Positions 45,368 to 52,981 are shown, counted from the first letter of the stretch. The stretch is DNA of 64,000 bases from Flavobacterium piscisymbiosum (GCF_020905295.1 NZ_JAJJMM010000001.1:2976001-3040000); one strand, 5' to 3'. Notes: generated by a model from the sequence alone, not told the origin. Translations and numbers: made by a program.

Positions 45368-45835
45368 TTATTTTCGTTTAATAATAAATCCGTAAAAATC
45401 ACCATTTGAATCAAATGGAACATCAAAAACATCTCCATTTTCATCTTCCATTGCACCAAAGATATGAAATGTTTCTGACAACTCTTCCAGATTAAGTGAG
45501 ATAGCTCTTCTGTATAATCTGGTTCTTGCTTTAGTACTGCCTTTAATAAAAATATTTCTCTCAGGATATATTTCTGAAAAAGTATAAGCAGATTTGGCGA
45601 CTGTAGCTAAAACTGTATTTCTGTCCCCGTTATGACTTACAGCTAAATCATCAATGATATATCTGTTTTGGATTGGGTCAATAATTAAATCTCCAAAACC
45701 TAAATTGTATAATGTTTCATCTTTTGTTACTGTGTAAGCAATGCCTTTAGATATTTCACCATTACTTCCAATGCTTTCAAATCTAAAAAGGGTTGAATCT
45801 GTATTTGTAAGCAAATCATATTTTGGAATATTCAT
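45368..45835 (-). CDS. DUF6934-like protein
   Basis: A 155-residue soluble protein that resembles a Bacteroidota family I know as DUF6934: NIPKYDLLTNTDSTLFRFES at the start, YNLGFGDLIIDP in the middle, and the most distinctive part RNTVLATVAKSAYTFSEIYPERNIFIKGSTKARTRLYRRAIS, which recurs across the family. Its function is unknown. Homologues are patchily distributed and often sit next to very small genes, as here, which makes a toxin-antitoxin-like or other two-gene module possible but unproven. Confidence 0.78.
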   Translation of the reverse strand: MNIPKYDLLTNTDSTLFRFESIGSNGEISKGIAYTVTKDETLYNLGFGDLIIDPIQNRYIIDDLAVSHNGDRNTVLATVAKSAYTFSEIYPERNIFIKGSTKARTRLYRRAISLNLEELSETFHIFGAMEDENGDVFDVPFDSNGDFYGFIIKRK

Positions 45836-45906
45836 TCTTAAAAATTAATATTGCGAAAATATGTAATTTTTTATAAATATTTACTTACAATAATTTTTTA
45901 ATGATT

Positions 45907-46335
45907 TTACACTTTAAAAATATCAATTCTTTTCATCCAAAAAATTTCAGATTCTAAAAATTGAAGTTTTGTCTTCACTACTTTGTCACTTTTATCTCTT
46001 GGATTTTTGGTGACGAATCTTGCCGTTGACTTATTAAAATCTAAAGTGTATTTGTCGTCAATATCTTCTTTTTTGTTAGCAGAAAAAGTAATCATATTGT
46101 CTTTTACACTCCATTTTCCTTTTCCGTATTTATTAACTTCCGGTGGACTTCCGCCTTGTAATTTAGTATAGTAATGAAATTCGAATGTTCCGTCCTGATT
46201 TAAAGTCAGTTTATATTCTATGATATGTTTTCCTTCTGCGCTAAGTGAACGTGTATAATCGCCAGCGAATTGGTTGGATTGTGCCGATAAAGTCAGGTTG
46301 AAAATAAAAAGAAAAACGGTAAGGATTAGTTTCAT
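45907..46335 (-). CDS. Small exported protein with lipocalin-like pattern, unknown
   Basis: A 142-residue protein starting at the ATG at 46335 with a signal peptide (KLILTVFLFIFNLTLSAQ). The mature domain begins SNQFAGDYTRSLSAEGKHIIEYKLTLNQDGTFEFHYYTKL, then KYGKGKWSVKDNMITFSANK, a pattern of short antiparallel strands ('GxY...L.Ldg.F....G.W...') typical of small lipocalin-like domains. No specific family or function recognised. The upstream 48 bases of open frame are not used because the signal peptide starts at 46335. Confidence 0.75.
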   Translation of the reverse strand: MKLILTVFLFIFNLTLSAQSNQFAGDYTRSLSAEGKHIIEYKLTLNQDGTFEFHYYTKLQGGSPPEVNKYGKGKWSVKDNMITFSANKKEDIDDKYTLDFNKSTARFVTKNPRDKSDKVVKTKLQFLESEIFWMKRIDIFKV

Positions 46336-46494
46336 TAGTGTGGTTTTTATTGGTTTGAAAATGAATTGGAAATTCTTTATCAAAAGTAACAGGTTTATAA
46401 TTAAATCCCTTACGTGAAACCGTAAATTTATTTATGGATATAATGAATTTAAGCTAAAGATTTCCAGATCTTGTAAAACAAATATTTTGCTGAG

Positions 46495-46839
46495 TTAATC
46501 AATTTCGATGTATTCAGATTTGCCTTTATCGTTTCCGTTTGTCAGCCATTCCCAATCCAGAGATAATTTGATTTTACCCTTCTCTGTCAACGTAATTTGT
46601 GCTAATGCTTTTCCTGCTTTCAGTTCATTATCGGTTGTTAAGCATTGATAAAGCATGTTTAATTCGTTGTTTTTTAATTCGGCAATAATTTTCCCGTATT
46701 TTATTGTTCCGCCAAAATAGTCGGCAGTTACAAGATTATCATCCTGTTTATAACTAAAAACGGTTTCGGTGTTTACTTGTCCATTATCAGAATTTTGAAT
46801 AAGTGCAAATCGTTTATTATTAAAATCAAATTTATCCAT
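46495..46839 (-). CDS. Small beta-rich protein (family sometimes mislabelled N-acetylglutamate synthase)
   Basis: A 114-residue soluble protein: NKRFALIQNSDNGQVNTETVFSYKQ, then VTADYFGGTIKYGKIIAEL and IKLSLDWEWLTNGNDKGKSE. This repeated 'F.Y.Q....ts.Y.GG.i..G.l' pattern belongs to a small family that databases often name n-acetylglutamate synthase without evidence; it is not a GNAT-type synthase, and I give it no enzymatic role. Standalone gene with AT-rich flanks within the accessory region. Confidence 0.72.
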   Translation of the reverse strand: MDKFDFNNKRFALIQNSDNGQVNTETVFSYKQDDNLVTADYFGGTIKYGKIIAELKNNELNMLYQCLTTDNELKAGKALAQITLTEKGKIKLSLDWEWLTNGNDKGKSEYIEID

Positions 46840-46951
46840 TTTGTATCTTGATTTAATTTTGAATGTATCGTGTAATACCTAATCTGTATGTTTATAAGTA
46901 AGACGTTAACGCCAGCGGAAGCAAAATGAATCTAAAAGTCTTTTGTGAATT

Positions 46952-47434
46952 TTATTCCTGATCTATTTTAAAAATTCTCGAATAGTTCCCAAATTCAGTT
47001 TCTTTAAGGTTCTCTTCGATTACTTTTTTTGCTATATCAAAGTCAACAACCATACAGCCCACTTCCATAGTTCCGCTGCCAATACTTCCTCCATCAGTAT
47101 GGCCAAGTCCTGTCCAGCCTAAAACTTCGTCCATTTTTGCTTCGAGTCTGTGTCGTTTTTCAAGATCTTGTTCAGTTCCAAAACCATCAATGATATACTC
47201 AATTTCTAAAAAAGAAACTTTATCCTGATCAAATTCTCTATAACCTTCTTTTAGTTTCTGGTCAATTTCTTTTTGAACATTCTTTCTAAAACTCGAAAAT
47301 AATCCGCCTTTAACTTCTTTGTTTTGTCCTTGCTCTCCAACTATTCCCCAATGTACAACGGCTGTTTTTTCGTCTTTGTCCCAGGTTTCCCAGTACCAAA
47401 GCTGATTATCTTTTAGTTTGTAAAGTTTAAGCAT
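46952..47434 (-). CDS. WGR-like domain protein
   Basis: A 160-residue soluble protein. The N-terminal half (LKDNQLWYWETWDKDEKTAVVHWGIVGEQGQNKEVK) has the Trp-Gly core (HWGIVGEQGQ) and strand pattern of WGR domains, and the segment through KEGYREFDQD is consistent with a complete WGR fold. WGR domains occur in poly(ADP-ribose) polymerases and bacterial MolR-type proteins. The C-terminal half (LEKRHRLEAKMDEVLGWTGLGHTDGGSIGSGTMEVGCMVVDFD) looks like a small ferredoxin-like domain seen in immunity-type proteins. Role not known. Confidence 0.68.
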   Translation of the reverse strand: MLKLYKLKDNQLWYWETWDKDEKTAVVHWGIVGEQGQNKEVKGGLFSSFRKNVQKEIDQKLKEGYREFDQDKVSFLEIEYIIDGFGTEQDLEKRHRLEAKMDEVLGWTGLGHTDGGSIGSGTMEVGCMVVDFDIAKKVIEENLKETEFGNYSRIFKIDQE

Positions 47435-47505
47435 AGTATTTTAGTTTTCTAAATTGTTTTTATTAGCTAAAGAGAGTTTCCCAAGCCTTATATTGGTACA
47501 AGTTT

Positions 47506-47946
47506 TTACTTATTAAAGTTATAGTTCTTGATTCTTTTTCTGAATAATAAAAATTGTATTGTTGTAAGCAGCAGACCAATTGTTGAAAAAATGGCAAGGG
47601 TTGTCAAAATAGTAAAATTTTGCAAGCGAATATCAATCAATGCATTAGTAATGATAAAAATAAAACAAAATAATGGTATTCCTAAAAATGTTAAAAGTGA
47701 TAAAAAGAAATTATTTCTAATTTTTTCTACCAAATTTAGAGGAAGTACAAAAGAAGAGATCACCATTGCAATAAAATATATAAATGCAAACCCCATGTTT
47801 AATAATAGTTCTAAAATCTGCATCAATTTTTCGAATAAATTTCCATCAGTCGTTTTTGTTGCTGCAATTACAATATTATAGATAAAAAATAATGCAACGC
47901 TTATCAGAAAATTAATTAGCCAAAACTTAAATATATTTTTTTTCAT
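47506..47946 (-). CDS. Small membrane protein, unknown
   Basis: A 146-residue protein with four strongly hydrophobic segments (FWLINFLISVALFFIYNIVI; MGFAFIYFIAMVISSFVLPL; FFLSLLTFLGIPLFCFIFII; ILTTLAIFSTIGLLLTTIQF) and a basic C-terminus (RKRIKNYNFNK). The ATG at 47946 is used so as not to overlap the preceding gene, which ends 19 bases upstream; likely cotranscribed with it. No family recognised. Confidence 0.75.
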   Translation of the reverse strand: MKKNIFKFWLINFLISVALFFIYNIVIAATKTTDGNLFEKLMQILELLLNMGFAFIYFIAMVISSFVLPLNLVEKIRNNFFLSLLTFLGIPLFCFIFIITNALIDIRLQNFTILTTLAIFSTIGLLLTTIQFLLFRKRIKNYNFNK

Positions 47947-47965
47947 TTTTTTTAGAGGTAGTTTT

Positions 47966-48688
47966 TTATTCCATTTTTTCGTCAAGATAAACAAAATCTC
48001 CTGTTTTCATTTTACCAAAAACTTCGCCTTTTAATAAAGGGTTGATAATGAATAAATAACCAACATAGTGTGGTTCTTTCTCTCTCGATGCAATTGTTTG
48101 ATTCTCTTCATGAATTACTATTTTCATAGTGGTGCTTTCATCATCAAAAGCTGACACAAACCTTATGATTTTGTTTTTGTTCGTCCACTCATATATTGTA
48201 AAAGTTTCATTCCAACTATTCTTCAGTTTTTTAGGCTTACCGTACTTTTTTATTAATGTCTTTATTAATGCATCACATTGTTTTTGAGTAATTTCATCGG
48301 CAACAGCATTTATTACTTTTATTGTACCATTTATTGTTGTGGCTACATTAACTTTCTGGAACTGCTGATTTTCAAATACTGCCATTGTATCAATAGAAGT
48401 TGAACTTTGTTGACGATACTCTATACCAATTGCTTTTTTATTTTCTGAATATTCATTTATATAAGTGGTGTCTTTTGCAACCAATTGAGAATGTACCGTT
48501 CCTTTTATTTCATAAAAATTTTTAAATTGTTTACTCTTGTTTTTCTCAGGATATAAGTCCAGTATTTTGGTGTCTAAATTGAAGCTTTCTAAATTTAAAG
48601 GTTCTTCTCCAATTGGCTTTGTCTGTCCATAACAACTTGTAAATAGTATAGTGCTTAATAAAAGAAGTATTGAGATAATATTTTTCAT
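47966..48688 (-). CDS. Predicted lipoprotein, unknown function
   Basis: A 240-residue predicted lipoprotein: KNIISILLLLSTILFTSCYG with lipobox FTSC. The mature part is a mixed alpha/beta domain (KSKQFKNFYEIKGTVHSQLV; KQCDALIKTLIKKYGKPKKL; KNKIIRFVSAFDDESTTMKI) and the C-terminus reads GYLFIINPLLKGEVFGKMKTGDFVYLD. No known family. It lies in a run of orphan envelope genes and could be an immunity-type protein, but there is no direct evidence. A palindromic repeat (48738-48815) lies upstream. Confidence 0.75.
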   Translation of the reverse strand: MKNIISILLLLSTILFTSCYGQTKPIGEEPLNLESFNLDTKILDLYPEKNKSKQFKNFYEIKGTVHSQLVAKDTTYINEYSENKKAIGIEYRQQSSTSIDTMAVFENQQFQKVNVATTINGTIKVINAVADEITQKQCDALIKTLIKKYGKPKKLKNSWNETFTIYEWTNKNKIIRFVSAFDDESTTMKIVIHEENQTIASREKEPHYVGYLFIINPLLKGEVFGKMKTGDFVYLDEKME

Positions 48689-48737
48689 TTTTGGTGGATA
48701 TTTATTCTTTTACAGTTGTTCATAAAATTATCCTCAG

Positions 48738-48815
48738 GAAGCGCTAGTGTCCGCTCGTGATTTCATATTTTATTTTGTTATTGATATGCCTTGTGTTCAT
48801 GAGCATGAGATTTGT
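48738..48815. repeat. Palindromic repeat, degenerate copy of the element at 51967
   Basis: GCGCTAGTGTCCGCTCGTGA on the left and TGTGTTCATGAGC on the right with an AT-rich core (TTTTATTTTGTTATTGATATG). It matches the arrangement and wording of the element at 51967-52056 (CTAGCGCGAGCGTCCCGCTC ... GCGTTCACGAGCGG) with more mismatches. Confidence 0.7.
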
Positions 48816-48898
48816 GCCAGAGGGAAAATTGTTAGATTTTGCAAATAGCTTTAGGTTGAAAATTAAAAGTAAATTGGTTAGTAATAGTTTATTGGTTT

Positions 48899-49912
48899 CT
48901 AGTCGTTTTCTCTATTTATTATTGATTTTTTTATTGCAAATATTCCGGGAAGAATCATGATGAATCCAAAAAAGCCAAATATTGCAGCATCCCAAAATTT
49001 ATCATCAAGTCGAACAGCATTAACTCCGGATAAATTTAAATAATCATTATTTTTTGATGCTACGCTTTCAATACTGATATTTTTATTAAAAAAATACTTA
49101 TCAGCAAACGATAGCGAATCTATATTTATTATTTTTTTTCTGTATTCTGCTTTGTCAATGCCAATAAATATAGAATCTCCTTCTTTTACTTCATTAACTA
49201 AATCGTCTACAAAAGTGGCCTTTAAATTTTTTCCGCTAATTATAAAGTTTAAATCGGGAAAGTTCTCCAGCTTAATTAAAACCGAATTACGTTTACGCTT
49301 GCGAAGTTCAATCTTTTGGGCATTTTTAGCACCAAAAACAACGATATCTTTAGCATCTACATCTTTAATCTGCAAAGCATTGTAAACACCAAAAAAGCAT
49401 AATAGTCCGATTAATGCAAATATAATACAAACCTGTAAACCAGTTTTTAGTTCTGCTAAATCCTCAAGTTTTACATTTCGCTTTTTATTTTTAGTTACTT
49501 CATTTTTTATTTCAAAATAGTTGTCATAGTTGCGACCTGATATTTTTACTTTTTCACCTGTTTTGAGGTATAATGTCAAAATTTCCCACCTATCATATTT
49601 TTCTTTGATCTGTTTTTCGGTCCAATTTTCTACTTCATTTAGATTGTAACTCCTTTTTGTTTTTCCAAATGACATTACCATTAATGTGTTTTTTACAATA
49701 GAGTAGTTTTTTAGTGTAATAAGACTGTAAAAACAAATTATCGCGCCCATTAAAAAAATGAGACCGAAAATGAGGCTAATGTAATTAGGATGATTGTTAG
49801 GCGTGTATTGTGTATAGCAGTATATTGACATGCACACACATAATAAAATACCAAAAAAATAAGGCAGCCAATATCTTTTTTTGTTTTTTGATTTCAATTC
49901 TCTTTCTGCCAA
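48899..49912 (-). CDS. Four-helix membrane protein with PH-like cytoplasmic part, unknown
   Basis: A 337-residue membrane protein. Two helices near the N-terminus (YWLPYFFGILLCVCMSIYCY; LIFGLIFLMGAIICFYSLIT), then a region resembling a bacterial PH-like fold (LMVMSFGKTKRSYNLNEVENWTEKQ, LYLKTGEKVKISGRNYDNYFEIK), a third helix (IIFALIGLLCFFGVYNAL), a soluble domain, and a C-terminal helix (IFGFFGFIMILPGIFAIKKS). No named family recognised. Isolated - strand gene in the accessory region. Confidence 0.72.
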   Translation of the reverse strand: MAERELKSKNKKRYWLPYFFGILLCVCMSIYCYTQYTPNNHPNYISLIFGLIFLMGAIICFYSLITLKNYSIVKNTLMVMSFGKTKRSYNLNEVENWTEKQIKEKYDRWEILTLYLKTGEKVKISGRNYDNYFEIKNEVTKNKKRNVKLEDLAELKTGLQVCIIFALIGLLCFFGVYNALQIKDVDAKDIVVFGAKNAQKIELRKRKRNSVLIKLENFPDLNFIISGKNLKATFVDDLVNEVKEGDSIFIGIDKAEYRKKIINIDSLSFADKYFFNKNISIESVASKNNDYLNLSGVNAVRLDDKFWDAAIFGFFGFIMILPGIFAIKKSIINREND

Positions 49913-50056
49913 TTTTGTTATTTTAGAATTACTTAAAACAATCTGTTTTTATTAGTTATTGATATTTGTAGTAATAAAATTAGTTGCTAATTTTTACTTT
50001 TTCGAGCTTAGTATTGTGTTTTGTTATTTCGAGGATGTTTTGCCATTTCAGGATCT

Positions 50057-50263
50057 TTAAATTTTTCTTTGAATTAATAAAATAACCCAGATTATAATTC
50101 CGAAGATTATTGAGAATACAAAATTAGCTTTATCAAAATTGCGAGTGTTAAACAAGTAACTAATGAGTACAGAACCGGTACAACTTACTAAGAGCTTTAA
50201 AAATTTATTTTTTAAATTTTTGTCTTCGTAATTCCAATTCAGTTTACTTATTCTATTTTTCAT
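50057..50263 (-). CDS. Small membrane protein (68 aa), unknown
   Basis: A 68-residue protein with a basic N-terminus (KNRISKLNWNYEDKNLKNKF) and two hydrophobic segments (LKLLVSCTGSVLISYLF and FVFSIIFGIIIWVILLI), ending RKI. The composition is plausible for a real small membrane protein, and the ATG is preceded by AT-rich DNA, but no homologue is recognised. It is divergent from the gene at 50426 with a 162-base spacer. Confidence 0.55.
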   Translation of the reverse strand: MKNRISKLNWNYEDKNLKNKFLKLLVSCTGSVLISYLFNTRNFDKANFVFSIIFGIIIWVILLIQRKI

Positions 50264-50364
50264 TTACTCGATTGATAATTTAATTATGACGAATATAAAG
50301 TTAAAAATTCTAATTTGATATTCTTTTTTATTCAATCGGTTGAATACAACTGATTGTATATAAT

Positions 50365-50407
50365 CACCTAAAAATAATCTATTACTTGTAATTTCGTTTA
50401 GGTGAAA
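50365..50407. promoter_or_regulatory. Inverted repeat TCACCTAAA...TTTAGGTGA between divergent genes
   Basis: TCACCTAAA and TTTAGGTGA are exact complements separated by about 25 bases, just upstream of the + strand gene at 50426. It could be an operator or a transcript hairpin; undecided. Confidence 0.4.
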
Positions 50408-50425
50408 AACTATTAAAAATTAATC

Positions 50426-50761
50426 ATGGAAATGCAACATACAAAACACCTCACAGAATTTCTGGAATCAATGAAAAGAATAAATAAATTCAGCAAACTA
50501 AATTCAGAAAATAGAAGTGATAATTCGTTTAGTGTAACGCTAAAGATTTCCGGTTATAACGAACTTAATCTAATGGTTTCAGATCTTCTGAAATCAAGTA
50601 TCGTTTTAATGAATAAAGAAGCTAGAAGTTTGGCTGTTTTTGAATCTGATACAGATATTAATGTAGTGACTTTAATTGAAATTGCATTACAGCTTTTACC
50701 AGATCAGGAGATGGAATTGTTGGATGATTTGCATAAGATTTGTTTGTCTGATGCAAAATAA
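50426..50761 (+). CDS. Small cytoplasmic protein, unknown
   Basis: A 111-residue soluble protein without signal or membrane segment. The N-terminus is helical and basic (KHLTEFLESMKRINKFSKLN), followed by FSVTLKISGYNELNLMVSDLLKSS and a C-terminal acidic helix (LLPDQEMELLDDLHKICLSD). No known family. It is one of the few + strand genes in the accessory region and is followed by a palindromic repeat, so it probably forms its own transcript. Confidence 0.65.
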   Translation: MEMQHTKHLTEFLESMKRINKFSKLNSENRSDNSFSVTLKISGYNELNLMVSDLLKSSIVLMNKEARSLAVFESDTDINVVTLIEIALQLLPDQEMELLDDLHKICLSDAK

Positions 50762-50780
50762 TTTCTCTCAAAAAACTGCT

Positions 50781-50982
50781 GCGCAAATGTCTCTGACTTT
50801 GCGCTATTTAATATAATTTGTTTGAAAACAGAAACATCTCAAAGTCTCTGACTTTTGCACTAATTTGTATTTATAAAAGTAATTGGTTGGAGTGATTCGT
50901 GAGAAAGTCGGAGACTTTTATCAGATTTATGGTTTTTAAAAGTATAAAAAAAACGCAAAGTCAGAGACATTTGCGTAGCTTT
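50781..50982. repeat. Inverted element with CAAAGTCAGAGACATTTGCG ends
   Basis: The left end GCGCAAATGTCTCTGACTTT and right end AAAGTCAGAGACATTTGCG are reverse complements. Two further words of the same kind (CAAAGTCTCTGACTTTTG near 50843 and AAGTCGGAGACTTTT near 50905) lie inside, so the element is four related hairpin-forming units in about 200 bases. Confidence 0.8.
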
Positions 50983-51206
50983 TCATGAGAACACTTCGGA
51001 GAGCGGGGTTAAATTGCACTCTACCACCTGGTATTCTTAAAGGTATTTCTTGCTCTAATTTTGTCCTAAAATATTGCTCTAATAAAACTCGACCCACCAT
51101 TATTTGTAAAAAATCCATTCTTACTAAATTGTTTAGTTATGATTCCGATAGGGCAGATTTGTAACCCTTATATTTAAAGATTAATTTGTTTCGTTTGTAA
51201 ATATAG

Positions 51207-51240
51207 AACAAAAGCTACATAGTTTTTGTAGCTTTTGTTT
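51207..51240 (-). terminator. Terminator after the secreted 152-aa gene
   Basis: AACAAAAGCTACA-loop-TGTAGCTTTTGTTT, about 65 bases past the stop at 51304. Confidence 0.75.
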
Positions 51241-51303
51241 TGATTGTTAGTATCTACGAGTGGTTTGGAGCACCATTAGGATTTGCCCTCTACAAACCTA
51301 AGA

Positions 51304-51762
51304 TTAGTATGTAATAAATAGTCCTTCATTTCCTTTAATGATATAATCAAATGAAAGGATTTTATCATTTAAAAAATAGAAATACATTATGGGATTATTT
51401 TTGCTAATTAAAATGTAAATATTATCTGTTGATTTATCAAACAAAATTTTAGTTCCTTTATAATCTTTGTATTCTACAATAAAATAATTAGATGAATCTA
51501 TTAAAGATTTTTTTTCATATTTAATTTTTTTTAAATGTTTGTCAAGAATCTTTATTCGATCACTAATAGTATATTTTGAATTAATAATTGGTTCAAAATA
51601 GATATAATTCTCAGCAATAAATTCTACTTTATTTTTTTCAAAAAAAACGGATTTCACAAAATTATTTATATGTGTTTCACTCGTTTTACTCTGGCTTAAT
51701 ACTACTGTTGTTTTTAAAAGTAGAAATAGCAATATTATGAATGTGTATTTATTTTTTCGCAT
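51304..51762 (-). CDS. Secreted small protein, possible immunity-type partner of the upstream coding remnant
   Basis: A 152-residue protein with a signal peptide (YTFIILLFLLLKTTVVLSQS) and a soluble domain rich in Ile/Lys/Tyr (HINNFVKSVFFEKNKVEFIA; EYKDYKGTKILFDKSTDNIY; IMYFYFLNDKILSFDYII). Its ATG follows directly after the stop of a truncated upstream frame (TGC TAA ATG), the tight arrangement seen between polymorphic-toxin tails and their immunity genes. The family is not recognised, so the immunity role is an inference from position alone. Confidence 0.7.
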   Translation of the reverse strand: MRKNKYTFIILLFLLLKTTVVLSQSKTSETHINNFVKSVFFEKNKVEFIAENYIYFEPIINSKYTISDRIKILDKHLKKIKYEKKSLIDSSNYFIVEYKDYKGTKILFDKSTDNIYILISKNNPIMYFYFLNDKILSFDYIIKGNEGLFITY

Positions 51763-51966
51763 TTAGCATCCTCCTTTCTTTTTTGGGGCATTCCCCTTGG
51801 TTATAATTTTCACTGCTCCAGCAGGTGTCTTCATATTTCTAATATCTTGTCCCAAATCTCCAGGATTGCGTCCTTTAAAATTTACAATAACTGCATCGTA
51901 AGAACCAGTTGTTTTTGGCAAATCCAAACCTCCTTTTCCAGCTGCGCCAATGGCAAAATCTTCGGC
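51763..51966 (-). pseudogene. C-terminal remnant of a larger gene (possible polymorphic-toxin tail)
   Basis: On the - strand a 67-codon reading frame runs without interruption to a TAA at 51765-51763, directly before the ATG of the next gene. It reads like real protein: AEDFAIGAAGKGGLDLPKTT, then GSYDAVIVNFKGRNPGDLGQ, DIRNMKTPAGAVKIITKGNA and PKKKGGC. No start codon is present. Upstream the frame enters a palindromic repeat element (51967-52056), where it soon meets a stop. I infer a gene whose 5' part was lost when the repeat joined it. The composition resembles the end of secreted RHS/WapA-type toxins, but no domain can be named. Confidence 0.65.
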
Positions 51967-52056
51967 TAGCGCGAGCGTCCCGCTCGTGCATTTATAGTTT
52001 TTATAGTTTTGTTATTTGCATGGCTTGCGTTCACGAGCGGAAGCTACTGCTAGTGG
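51967..52056. repeat. Palindromic repeat element disrupting the coding remnant
   Basis: Left arm CTAGCGCGAGCGTCCCGCTC then GTG; right arm CACGAGCGGAAGCTACTGCTAG; separated by an AT-rich core of about 40 bases. The element abuts the coding remnant at 51966, so its insertion, or recombination at it, marks the break. A degenerate copy lies at 48738-48815. Confidence 0.8.
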
Positions 52057-52067
52057 GCATTTTTTTG

Positions 52068-52790
52068 TTATTCGGAAAATTTTATCTCGAGATTCTTCGG
52101 AATTTTCATTAGCCTTTTATTTAAAATTTCTTTCGTTTTTTCGGATATGCCTGGACTATAAAATTTTTTTAAGCTTTGATTAGTTGTGTCATCAAATAAT
52201 TCATAAGCTAAATAATAATGTCCTTTATCATTCATAACCGTAATTTTTTCTATAATTACTTTATTTCGTGTAAATAGTTTTGCATAAAAATTACATTCCT
52301 TTGCTACAGGCGAATAAATCCCTCCTTTTGTGGTTGTAGGAGAAAGAGTTGTTTCCTGAAAGTTTAATACTCTAGCTTTTTCAAAATCTACAGGCTTAAT
52401 ATAGTCTAAGTTGCCAAAACCCTTAAATGTTTTTAGTTTTATAAAGTCATAATCATACATTTCAACTTTAATATCATATATAGGCAAATCAAAATTATTT
52501 GTCATTTGAAAAAACATTTTTCCAACTTGTTTTGAATTATTTGGAAGCGATAGAATTTCTAACTCGGGGTAAGAATCTCCTCCTGAAATATATCTCTCAA
52601 TGAATTTTATTTTTTCTTCCAGACTAGTTTCAAGGTCTTTAATTTTTTCTTCTTGCTTTATTATAATTTCGTTTTTATCTTCTGTAGCTCCTCTTGCTTG
52701 TACTATTGAAAGTACTATTGCAGCTAATCCTCCTAAAAAAATAAAAAAGTAAGCAAAATTTGTTATTAAATCCATATATTTTCTGATCAT
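52068..52790 (-). CDS. Membrane-anchored coiled-coil protein, unknown
   Basis: A 240-residue protein with one N-terminal membrane helix (LITNFAYFFIFLGGLAAIVL), an immediately following coiled coil (NEIIIKQEEKIKDLETSLEEKIKFI) and a C-terminal beta-rich domain (MFFQMTNNFDLPIYDIKVEM; SPVAKECNFYAKLFTRNKVI; HYYLAYELFDDTTNQSL). The layout suggests an inner-membrane-anchored protein with its domain on one side of the membrane; the side is not clear. No known family. The start is either 52790 or 52775. Confidence 0.7.
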   Translation of the reverse strand: MIRKYMDLITNFAYFFIFLGGLAAIVLSIVQARGATEDKNEIIIKQEEKIKDLETSLEEKIKFIERYISGGDSYPELEILSLPNNSKQVGKMFFQMTNNFDLPIYDIKVEMYDYDFIKLKTFKGFGNLDYIKPVDFEKARVLNFQETTLSPTTTKGGIYSPVAKECNFYAKLFTRNKVIIEKITVMNDKGHYYLAYELFDDTTNQSLKKFYSPGISEKTKEILNKRLMKIPKNLEIKFSE

Positions 52791-52826
52791 AATTAATCAA
52801 ATTTTTTTAAAATTGATGCTATACCC

Positions 52827-52930
52827 GATAGCGCGGATTTGTAATCCGTGCCCGTAAAGAGAATCATCTTTTAAAAATACAAAGTATTGTATCTCAATGT
52901 TGGAGGCACGGATTGCAAATCCGCGCTATC
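52827..52930. repeat. Palindromic repeat GATAGCGCGGATTTGTAATCC
   Basis: GATAGCGCGGATTTGTAATC (52827) plus CGTGCC pairs with GGCACGGATTGCAAATCCGC plus GCTATC (52905-52930), arms nearly perfect over 26 bases with a loop of about 53 bases. Further partial arms lie at 51145-51165. This wording is a familiar dispersed repeat in Flavobacterium spacers. Confidence 0.85.
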
Positions 52931-52981
52931 GAACTAGAAGGTATATCCGCGCGATCGGGGACAAGGGTTGTGTTATATGAT

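Larger units (their letters stand above)
50762..51303. other. Intergenic region with a CAAAGTCAGAGAC inverted element
   Basis: A 542-base stretch with no confident gene. It contains an inverted element (about 50781-50982; separate entry), a 60-codon open frame on the - strand (50936-51118) that overlaps one arm of it and is not accepted, a single copy of a CCGATAGGGCAGATTTGTAA repeat arm (51145-51165, related to the element at 52827), and a terminator for the following - strand gene. Confidence 0.6.

Noticed and set aside
50936-51118. 60-codon open frame on the - strand (MDFLQIMVGRVLLEQYFR...)
   Set aside because: Its 3' end runs through one arm of an inverted repeat, it has no signal or domain pattern and a competing frame is equally open. 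It may include a coding remnant, but I cannot support a gene.
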